NCBI GenBank assembly: GCA_047967505.1
Contig: CM106538.1
Strand: one strand, 5' to 3'
Length of the DNA: 64,000 nucleotides
From: Dipteris shenzhenensis
Lineage: Eukaryota > Polypodiophyta > Polypodiopsida > Gleicheniales
Shown here piece by piece: positions 56,601 to 64,000 of the stretch. The translations under genes were made by a program, and so were the position numbers. The notes beneath the pieces are model-generated. The model saw only the letters and a list, made by a program, of their open reading frames with translations. It made no database searches and was not told the DNA's origin. Numbering within the stretch: position 1 is the first letter of the stretch; every line of letters begins with the position of its first letter.

Positions 56601-58164
56601 TATGTTTGGAGTAGCATGCAAGCGATTTCAGAGCCAGTCCCAAACAGGACAAGCATGGTACCCACTTGTAACAAGTCCTGCACGCGTGCATGAATGTGTT
56701 AGTACAAGACATGCGTGCAAAAGAGAGTAAAAAAAGCATAATCCCTCATTGTACATGTAAAGACACAACCACGTACCTGCGCACTCTCCATATCCTGGGT
56801 AGTCATGCATGGTCCACATCAAGATACCCCTGACCAAAATATCATTGGTATGTCTAGGAGCTCTGGAAATATCAAAGACTTGCACTTCTCTCCATAATAT
56901 CTGTAACTCCTCTATCAAAGGTGCCATGTACACGTCCATGTTTTTTGCCTCGCACTTTCCTAGTACAAGTAGTGCAAGCATGAGGTGTCCCTTTTTTATT
57001 GTTAGCCATGGTGGGATATTGTAATTCACCATGACTATGGGCCATGTCGACCAAGATGTCAAGCGTAACCCGAAAGGATTCACGCCGTCCATGGCTAGCC
57101 CAAGATGTAAGTTGCATGGCTCCCTCGCAAAGTCCGACCACTGATTATCTATGTGCTTCCAAGCTACACAATCTGCGGGAATCCTCAATGTGTGATCAAT
57201 GGACTGATGAGATGCATGCCATGTCATCAACTCCGCTATGGATTTGCATCGGAACATGTGTTGTATTCTTGCAATGATGGGAAAGTGTCTCAAGACCTTT
57301 ACCGGTATCCGCTCACCCTGCAAGTCATCTCTATATCGTTGTTCCCCACACTTTGGACAACTAGCCAAATCTCCATGCTCACGACGAAAGAGAATACAAT
57401 CATTATGGCAAGCATGGATGGCATCATAATCCATACCCACCATTGTTAGCATCTTTTTCGCTTCATCTCTTGATGCGGGCATGGTATTTGGTGTAGGCAA
57501 CATCTTCTAGAGCAACCTGTAACAAAGACACTATCCAAATGATGATTCTCAAAACAAACAATATCCAAATAATGAGTCAAATTAATGCAAGAGCTAACCT
57601 CATTAAGGCCGAGACACTTGTATCCGACCACCCATATTGTACTTGTAGATTCAAGATTAAGAGACAAGCACGTAGTTTAGACATCCTAGCATCCTCATAC
57701 AATTGTGTTGATTGCAACTCTCGCATTTTGACCTCAGACTCTGACATCACATGTACATGGGATGTAGTGCCCCTAAAAATGGAATCCATCATGTCGACCA
57801 TACCCTCGTCGCCATCCGAGAGACTATAGTCTTGCTGAAAGTGAGAAGGTATATGTGTACCCTCGTCATCCTCCTCATCCTGTTTTAAGATTTCGTGTAA
57901 ATATAAGATCTTCTATTTCCTGGTATATACAATAAGATTGCGAACTTAAATAGCTTTGACTTACCGATGGTCCATCAACATGTGCAACACCAATGGGGGG
58001 TACTGGCCCTCCCCATACATCCACAAGTGGCGCATGATAATACAACGTTGATGTCGTACTTCTCGCTTGCAATGAGTGCAATAATAGTATAACCTCTCCG
58101 TAAGCCACTTTGTGCTCCTGGGTGTTGGCGCATCATCGGACGAGCTTCCACTCGTCCCTTCCAT
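53620..58164 (-). pseudogene. CACTA transposase (Tnp2-DUF4218-DUF4216), copy D
   Basis: Exon 1 (58164 to about 57965) has a small deletion near MYGEGQYPP relative to copy A. The Tnp2 core exon opens MLPTPNTMPASRDEAKKML at 57503 and keeps ACHNDCILFRREH, CPKCGEQRY, AMDGVNPFGL, VNYNIPPWL, YPGYGECAG, LLDPMHIFKNVG and VGSKDSRG. The frame is open through 57503-56628 and again over 56739-56122, where a TCA to TGA change (after LKGAF) truncates it. DUF4218 is an intact 229-codon frame (55763-55074). DUF4216 lies at 55024-54603 and continues at about 54530. The MITE at 54036-54482 separates the final acidic exon (54030-53620). Confidence 0.87.
54036..54482. mobile_element. 447-bp MITE with 8-bp target duplication (hAT-like)
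   Basis: The ends CCCGGGGGATTCAC and GTGAATCCCCCGGG are perfect 14-bp inverted repeats. CACGTACC is duplicated at 54028-54035 and 54483-54490, and the uninterrupted site is visible in copy A near 22710. An 8-bp duplication points to hAT-type transposition. The interior is non-coding and studded with TAGGGG(G) runs on the plus strand. Confidence 0.9.
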
Positions 58165-58264
58165 CTACACTTATAAAATCACAACATAAGCATGAAGAAG
58201 AGATATTAATAGTTATAAAATAGCATGTTTGAGCTTCTTTTGATGCTACAACAAAAAAGTGACT

Positions 58265-58375
58265 GTAAGCGTCACTATATAGCGACCTTTTTGCTTTCGT
58301 CACTATATAGCGACGTTTTTAATTAAAAACGTCGCTATATAGCAATGGATTAGCGTCGCTATATAGCGACGCTGT
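58265..58375. promoter_or_regulatory. CACTA 5' subterminal palindrome cluster (copy D)
   Basis: Four copies of the CGCTATATAGCGAC type upstream of the transposase start, then GGGTTAAAACCC, a short palindrome missing from copy A. Confidence 0.7.
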
Positions 58376-58910
58376 GGGTTAAAACCCGAAACTCTAAACG
58401 CGCGGCGTTTTCTTCATCCTATTCCCTAATCTCTCAAGTAAGCAAGCCAATATCTCCTCCCACCTATTTTTGATGACCTCCCACCTATTTCAAGCAACCT
58501 CCCACTCTATTTTCCACTCCTCACCCTTCTCCTACCTCTTGTACTCCCTCTCTACCCTTTTCCCTCTTTGGTTTCTTGAAAGGAAGTTCTTCAAGAGGTG
58601 AGTTTCTTTCAACAATGTAGGTTGTTTTTTGTTAGCTTTAGTTTTGTGAGTGTTTCTTCTTGTATTGCTAAACCTGTAAACTAGTTTTCATGCTTGTTTT
58701 GAAAGGATTGAAACAAAAAACGAGATTTCAAGAAAGAAAAAAAACTCACCTCTTTTTTCTATATTTCTCTTCCTTCTCTTTCTCCTTGTCTCCTCAATCT
58801 CCTCCTTTCCTTGTCTCCTCAATCTCCTCCCTTCAAGAAGTTGCTTTTGTAATCTCCTCCTTCCACTAACATCTTATTTGAAAAAATGGGTTGTTTTCTC
58901 TCTTTTGTAG

Positions 58911-58948
58911 GGCCAGTTCACTACACCGAGCGAGACATACTATTTCAG
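58911..58948 (+). other. Candidate 38-nt exon of divergent CACTA gene (copy D)
   Basis: Same splice sites and same PVHYTERDILFQ translation as 27085-27122. The two nucleotide differences are both silent. Confidence 0.4.
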
Positions 58949-59101
58949 GTAAGTGCTTCCTCTTTTTTCCATTTATTATTTTTGTTATTTGCATTGGCCT
59001 GCAGCTAGCTGCAGTGATGGGCGTAGGAACCCTCTCTTCCCCTCAAACTCTTTCCTTCTTCCCCCTTCTCTTATTCTCTTTTTTCCTCCTTCTCTTTTTT
59101 C

Positions 59102-60290
59102 CCTCTTCTCTTATTCTCTCTTTCCCCCTTCTCTATTTCCCCCTTCTCTCTTTTCCCTTCTCTCTTTCCTTTCCCTCTTATTCTCTATTTCTGCATAGCA
59201 TGAGAGCATGAGCATATGCAGAAATAGAGAATGAGAGAAGCTTCTCTCTTTCTCTATTTCCGCATAAGCTCATGCATAAGCTTATGCTTATGCTTATGCT
59301 TCTCTCTTTCCCCCTTCTCTATTTCCCCCTTCTCTCATTCTCTATTTCCGCATAAGCTCATTCTCTATTTCTGCATAAGCTCATGCTTATGCTTCTCTCA
59401 TTCTCTATTTCCGCATAAGCTCATTCTCTAGCTTCCGCATAAGCTCAAGCTTATGCTTCTCTCTTTCCCCCTTCTCTATTTCCCCCTTCTCTCATTCTGT
59501 ATTTCCGCATAAGCTTATGCTTATGCTTCTCCCATTCCCCCTTCTCTATTTCCGCATAAGCTCATGCTTATGCTTCTCTCTTTCCCCCTTCTCTGTTTCC
59601 CCCTTCTCTCATTCTCATGCTTATGCGGAAATAGAGAATGAGAGAAGGGGGAAATAGAGAAGGGGGAAAGAGAGAAGCATAAGCATGAGCTTATGCGGAA
59701 ATAGAGAAGGGGGAATGGGAGAAGCATAAGCATAAGCTTATGCCGAAATAGAGAAGGGGGAATGGGAGAAGCATAAGCATAAGCTTATGCCGAAATAGAG
59801 AATGAGAGAAGGGGGAAATAGAGAAGGGGGAAATGAGCTTATGCGGAAATAGAGAATGAGAGAAGCATAAGCTCATGCTTATGCTTCTCTCATTCTCTAT
59901 TTCCGCGTAAGCTCATTCTCTATTTCCGCATAAGCTCATGCTTATGCTTCTCTCATTCTCTATTTCCGCATAAGCTCATTCTCTAGCGTCCGCATAAGCT
60001 CATGCTTATGCTTCTCTCTTTCCCCCCTCTCTATTTCCCCCCTCTCTATTTCCCCCTTCTCATGCTTATGCTTCTCTCTTTCTCCCTTCTCATTCTCTAT
60101 TTCTGCATAAGCTCTCATAAGCATATGCATGAGCTTATGCAAAAATAGAGATTGAGAGATGCATAAGCATAAGCATAACCTCATGCTTATGCTCATGCAT
60201 GAGCATGAGCTTATGCTCATGCTTATGCTTCTCTCTTTCCCCCTTCTCTCATTCTCTATTTCTGCATAAGCTCATGCTTATGCTTCTCTC
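59102..60290. repeat. Palindromic simple-repeat field, left part (GCATAAGCTCATGCTTATGC / TTCTCTATTTCCGC)
   Basis: A mosaic of TTCTCTCTTTCCCCC, TTCTCATTCTCTATTTCCGC and the self-complementary GCATAAGCTCATGCTTATGC, switching strand several times. Open frames here are by-products. Confidence 0.9.
59507..59743. repeat. Near-perfect inverted repeat, 110-bp arms, 17-bp spacer
   Basis: 59507-59616 and 59634-59743 are reverse complements with about one mismatch (CTGTTT versus CTATTT). The spacer 59617-59633 is itself GCATAAGC-related. Confidence 0.88.
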
Positions 60291-60587
60291 TGATGGGATA
60301 TCTCAAGGTGTATGCCTCAGGCACACCTTGGTTTCTATGTGTGAGTGCTAGAGGCACAGTTAGGTGCCCATAAGCACAGTTAGGTGGTGGAAGAGCCACA
60401 TAGGATGATTGAGAGAATCTGAGAGCAGATTGAGGAGATGATTGTGGAGCTCTGAAGTCATCAGTGATGTCAGTGAGCATGTATGAGGTGCCTACTTAAG
60501 GACCTCACTCTTCTTCATTCTACAAGCAAGTAATGCAAGTATTCTGAGTTTGTGTCCCCTCTTTCCTTTCCTTTCAGTTTACCAACA
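60291..60587 (+). repeat. 5' LTR
   Basis: Differs from the 3' LTR at only a few positions (for example AGGTGCCC versus AGGTGGCC, GAATCTGAG versus GAATCTAGG, GAGGTGCC versus GAGGTACC), indicating a fairly recent insertion. Confidence 0.95.
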
Positions 60588-60601
60588 TGGTATCAGAGCC
60601 C
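60588..60601 (+). other. tRNA(iMet)-type primer-binding site
   Basis: TGGTATCAGAGCCC immediately downstream of the 5' LTR. Confidence 0.9.
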
Positions 60602-61446
60602 TTTGATCCCCCTTGAGCCCATTTTTTGCCACATCATCATCTTCTTCTTCATCTTCTTCTTCACCATCTCTCCCTCTTCTTCCCAAAGTTTGCTTAAGCT
60701 TGTTCTCCTCCGGTTCTCAGCCATTTCCCATGTCCTTCCTGCTGGAGATCCACCTTGAAGGGGCGAACCTCTGGCTGAGAGGAATCAAAGAAAACCACGC
60801 CCGTTTCGTCGCCATTACATGATTTCCGTCGATTATTCCTTCTGCGTTTTCTCTCAGCCCACCTTATCTTCCTCTAATTTCTTTCAGGGGTAGATTCTCC
60901 ATGCCTTGGGCTATCCTGTGCTGAAATCTGAGCAGTAATGGTTGCCTATTCAAGCTGAAAATAGAGAAAAACCAGTCGACGTTGGAAAGGCAAGCTATGG
61001 AGTTCTGACGCCTTTTTGCGCCTCTTCTTCCCAGAGGATCTTCTGTGGTATAACAGCTCTCTTTTGCCTTAAAAATCCCCTTTTCCTTTGCTTTAAAGAG
61101 TGAGCTACAAGCCCTCCAAGTTCAGTCTTTTAGTTTTGATAGTTTTGGACAAGTTTTTGAAGATGATGCTACATAAAATGCTACTCTAGCATTTCTGGTT
61201 TTTTGAAACTTTCAATAACTTCAGTACAAGTGTGGCTTTAGTTTTGTTTTGGATTGCTAGACCTAGTTTTGATTGGAAAGTATTCATTTTAGCCACTTCT
61301 ATGAAGCATGTAAGAAGAAGCATCATTGATTGAATATTGGTCACTAGTCTTTGCTACATCAAGTGCTCATATTTTGGAAGTCTTTCAGTTATTTTTTGCC
61401 TTGTAAGAGAGATAGACACTGCCCAATATCTGGGTTATACCCTCTC
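60602..61446 (+). other. Untranslated leader of the LTR element
   Basis: About 850 bases with no frame of note. It holds the (CATCTT)-rich stretch at about 60640 and probably carries packaging signals. Confidence 0.55.
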
Positions 61447-61902
61447 ATGGCTACCCTATTGAATCTAGAGAAGTTCAATGGAAAGGGCTTCCACACATGG
61501 CAGATGAAGGTGAAATTTGCATTGATGAGGGAGAACTTATGGGGACTTGTCAAACCGACTCCTACCGCTTCTTCTACGGCCTCCAATGCTGGAGAATCCT
61601 CAACTCCAACACGACCGGCAAGGGATCCAGCTAAAGAAGAAAGGCATATGGAGCTCAGGAAAGGCAATGACACTGTTTATGCTATAAAAGTCCAGAAGAG
61701 CAAGTATACCCCTTGCAATCACTGTGGAAAGACAAATCTTCTTTCAAAGGACTGCTTCAAAATTAATCCATGCAAGCACTGTGGCAAGAACAACCATAAT
61801 GAGAAGTTTTGCAGAGCCAAAGCAAAGACAGAAAATGCAAATCTACTTTCAGTTGATGAGCCTCCACAAGATGAGGCATCCTTTGAAGATTATGCATTTT
61901 AA
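61447..61902 (+). CDS. Truncated copia-type gag with two zinc knuckles
   Basis: The ATG at 61447 gives MATLLNLEKFNGKGFHTWQM, the hallmark start of plant copia gag (nucleocapsid/capsid precursor), followed by FALMRENLWGLVKP. Most of the capsid region is then replaced by a short Ser/Thr-rich linker. The C-terminal part has CNHCGKTNLLSKDC and CKHCGKNNHNEKFC. The first knuckle lacks the usual His (it has CX2C...C with Leu/Ser where the motif expects Gly-His). At 151 codons it is about half the usual length. It could still bind RNA but is unlikely to form a complete capsid. The longer frame upstream to 61351 has no ATG. Confidence 0.8.
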   Translation: MATLLNLEKFNGKGFHTWQMKVKFALMRENLWGLVKPTPTASSTASNAGESSTPTRPARDPAKEERHMELRKGNDTVYAIKVQKSKYTPCNHCGKTNLLSKDCFKINPCKHCGKNNHNEKFCRAKAKTENANLLSVDEPPQDEASFEDYAF

Positions 61903-62276
61903 AACATCTCTATGTATGCTCCAGATCTCTCTTTTTATGTCAAGGTACTCAGCCTGGATAGTCCTCCAAAATGAATGAAAATAAACTATTGTGTTTTGTG
62001 TGTTTTGTAAACACCTCTGGTCACCTTATGATGTAGGCCATGTGTATGTTTTGCTCCATGGTACCTCCTGTAGACATTGTGTGCATGTACATGCAGGGGA
62101 GATAACCATTGGAAGGTCTTTTTGTATTCCTTTTGTTTACCTTACACCCAAGGGAACCCTTGCTAGCATGAGAACCTAGCCATAGATTTATCCTTGACCA
62201 CCATGAGATGGCATGAGAAACTATGAGACTAGATGTATCCTTGACATAGCCTGAGGCATTCCCTTGAGGGGGGGTT
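61903..62276 (+). other. Non-coding tail of the LTR element with polypurine tract
   Basis: No pol domain in any frame. The polypurine tract GAGGGGGGG lies at about 62266-62274. Confidence 0.75.
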
Positions 62277-62573
62277 TGATGGGATATCTCAAGGTGTATG
62301 CCTCAGGCACACCTTGGTTTCTATGTGTGAGTGCTAGAGGCACAGTTAGGTGGCCATAAGCACAGTTAGGTGGTGGAAGAGCCACATAGGATGATTGAGA
62401 GAATCTAGGAGCAGATTGAGGAGATGATTGTGGAGCTCTAAAGTCATCAGTGATGTCAGTGAGCATGTATGAGGTACCTACTTAAGGACCTCCCTCTTCT
62501 TCATTCTACAAGCAAGTAATGCAAGTATTCTGAGTTTGTGTCCACTCTTTCCTTTCCTTTCAGTTTACCAACA
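62277..62573 (+). repeat. 3' LTR
   Basis: Pairs with 60291-60587. Followed by the target duplication CTCTC. Confidence 0.95.
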
Positions 62574-63240
62574 CTCTCTTTCCCTCTTCTCTATTTCCGC
62601 ATAAGCTCATGCTTATGCTTCTCTCTTTCCCCCCTCTCTATTTCCCCCTTCTCTCATTCTCTATTTCCACATAAGCTTATGCTTATGCATGAGCTTATGC
62701 AGAAATAGAGAATGAGAGAAGCATAAGCTCATGCTTATGCTTCTCTCATTCTCTATTTCCGCATAAGCTCATTCTCTGTTTCCGCATAAGCTCATGCTTA
62801 TGCTTCTCTCTTTTCCCCTTCTCTATTTCCCCCTTCTCTCATTCTCTATTTCTGCATAAGCTCATTCTCTATTTCCACATAAGCTCATGCTTATGCTTCT
62901 CTCATTCTCTATTTCTGCATAAGCTCATTCTCTATTTCTGCATAAGCTCATGCTTATGCTTCTCTCTTTCCCTCTTCTCTATTTCCCCCTCCTCTCATTC
63001 TCTATTTCCGCATAAGGTCATTCTCTAGCTTCTCTCTTTTCCCCTTCTCTATTTCCCCCTTCTCTCATTCTCTATTTCTGCATAAGCATAGGCATGAGCT
63101 TATTCTCTCGAACTCTTATTCTCTACTTCCCTCTTCTTCCTCTTCTCTTTCCTTTCCCTCTTCTTTCCTTTCCCTCTTCTTTCCCTCTTTCTTTTCCCTC
63201 TTCTTTCCTTTCCCTCTTCTTTCTTCTTGCCTATGCCTAT
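62574..63240. repeat. Palindromic simple-repeat field, right part
   Basis: Continuation of the 59102-60290 repeat after the LTR insertion. It ends in a run of CTTTCCCTCTTCTTTC pyrimidines. Confidence 0.9.
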
Positions 63241-63292
63241 GCTTATGTTTGTTTTTTTGTTTTTTGTTTTTGTGTTTGTGTCTATGTTAGAC

Positions 63293-64000
63293 ATGGGATC
63301 ACGTCACTCATCCGATGAGTACGGACAGCCTCGCAGGAGAAGAGCTCATGATCTTTATGCTCCAGAGGACTTTGATTCCTCTCAGGCGACTACCCTGAGG
63401 ACTACCCCTGGTCCGACTCCTCTCGGACCTAGCACTACGACTACCCCTGGTCTAACTCCTCTTCCACATAGCACTGCGACTACCCCTCGGGGAACTCCTT
63501 TGCTAGCCGTGCATGGCTTTGTTGGGAGTCCCGACGAGTTTTTAGCATAGATGAGCGATGAGGAGGCAACGAGATTCTTCTCTCTGCTATCTCAGAGGAC
63601 CTCAGAAATTCCCTCCCTTACACTGACGGGTGGACGTACTGCCCAGCCGTCCCCTCATGCCCCTTCGACTGCGGGGTCATCACCTGCGCATGTGTCTTGC
63701 AAGGGAAGGAAGAGTAGGACAGGCAGCTCATGTTGTGCTGACTCGGGAGATGTAGACAAGTCAGCACACTCATGCTCCTTTAGGTCTCCACTTGGTCTGG
63801 AGACACAGTATTAGTCAGGTCCCTTTCCCTCTCCTACTCCCACTACTACTCCTCGCTCTGGAAGCGCTCGCGCAGCTTCCACTCCTTCTGACTCTGCTAC
63901 CGTTAGTCCTCCTTACTCATTAGGGATCCTCTCCTATCAAATCACAGCTACCGGAGAGATAATAGAAGATAGAAAGGGCAAAGCAGTGAGGGCCGCCATG
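63293..64000 (+). pseudogene. Hypothetical Ser/Thr/Pro-rich protein, N-terminal part, runs off window
   Basis: The ATG at 63293 (MGSRHSSDEYGQPRRRRAHD) opens one frame that extends to the window end with two TAG stops, at 63548-63550 and 63812-63814. The sequence is rich in TTPG/TPL repeats (TTLRTTPGPTPLGPS, TTTTPGLTPLPHS, ATTPRGTPLL), followed by FVGSPDEFLA and MSDEEATRFFSLLSQ. The last visible part (SYQITATGEIIEDRKGKAVR) looks globular. This layout resembles the disordered N-terminus of plant transposon proteins, but no family is recognised. Confidence 0.4.

Larger units (their letters stand above)
53288..59101 (-). mobile_element. CACTA transposon copy D
   Basis: The 3' terminus CACTACTACACATGGATCC is at 53288, followed by subterminal palindromes (about 53385-53470). 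The transposase gene (58164 to 53620) is the most complete in the window. 5' subterminal palindromes are at 58265-58375 and the divergent exon at 58911-58948. Similarity to copy A ends at about 59101, where the simple-repeat field starts, so the 5' terminus is missing. A MITE interrupts the last exon. Confidence 0.87.
60291..62573 (+). mobile_element. 2.28-kb gag-only copia-like LTR retrotransposon, complete ends
   Basis: Two 297-bp LTRs (60291-60587 and 62277-62573) begin TGATGGGATATC and end ACCAACA. The primer site TGGTATCAGAGCC directly follows LTR 1 (initiator-Met tRNA type). The purine tract CTTGAGGGGGGGTT directly precedes LTR 2. CTCTC is duplicated on both sides (60286-60290 and 62574-62578). 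Only a gag remnant lies inside and there is no pol, so it is a non-autonomous element dependent on another element's enzymes. Confidence 0.95.

Noticed and set aside
1-59101. The two copies of 1-27290 and 47027-59101 as LTRs of one giant element
   Set aside because: They contain a CACTA transposon with its own terminus, are several kilobases long after removing insertions, and no primer site or polypurine tract borders them.
59191-60480. Membrane-protein-like frames (Cys/Phe/Leu/Ser)
   Set aside because: Translations of TTCTCTATTTCC and GCATAAGC repeats, present in all frames and on both strands.

Overview
The window looks like nuclear DNA from a land plant with a large, transposon-rich genome. 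The evidence is a degenerate TTTAGGG (plant-type telomere) array, CACTA transposons of the plant Tnp2/DUF4218/DUF4216 type, a short LTR retrotransposon primed by initiator-Met tRNA, a Ty3/gypsy element and tRNA-derived SINE-like pieces. A fern or other seed-free plant is my guess, but the sequence does not prove it. Nearly everything is mobile-element sequence. The only candidate host gene I see is a small secreted-peptide-like ORF near 45.8-46.2 kb.

Layout. A segment at 1-27290 and a second copy at 47027-59101 are near-identical direct copies. Each consists of about 2.9 kb of gene-free flank followed by a CACTA transposon in minus orientation. Copy 1 is split by a 19.1-kb element at 3404-22505. 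Copy 2 lacks that element but carries two other insertions: a 3.4-kb CAC...GTG element (47524-50923) and a 447-bp MITE with an 8-bp target duplication (54036-54482). Between the two copies lie a decayed Ty3/gypsy element in minus orientation (27703-36940), an inverted, internally deleted CACTA derivative present as a 2.9-kb tandem duplication (36622-42433, with its 3' terminus at 43665), and about 3.4 kb of largely unique DNA. The right end (59101-63230) is a palindrome-rich simple-repeat field with a complete 2.28-kb gag-only LTR element inserted in it (60291-62573). It is followed by a hypothetical open frame that runs off the window.

The standout is the 19.1-kb element. It has matched terminal inverted repeats (26 bp with one mismatch) and a 4-bp (possibly 5-bp) target duplication, and the empty site can be read in the second copy of the host CACTA. 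It carries two divergent gene blocks. The leftward block (about 11.4 to 5.3 kb) is one long interrupted frame that ends in two tandem ULP1-like (C48) protease modules. The rightward block (18.0-21.6 kb) encodes a DUF8039-like N-terminus, a repeated DVLSGxDEF region, an RNase-H-fold transposase-like core (DGMDQ, DNC/ENKN, GHTHEDID) and a BAH-like C-terminus. Between the blocks lie about 6 kb of satellites: polypyrimidine with CTGCCGCGGCAG palindromes, CCCACT-type repeats and 1 kb of telomere-like repeat. I cannot place this gene set in a named transposon superfamily.

Nearly all transposon genes here are broken by sparse in-frame stops. Most of these can be explained by C-to-T change at CGA or CAG codons, as expected for silenced, methylated DNA.
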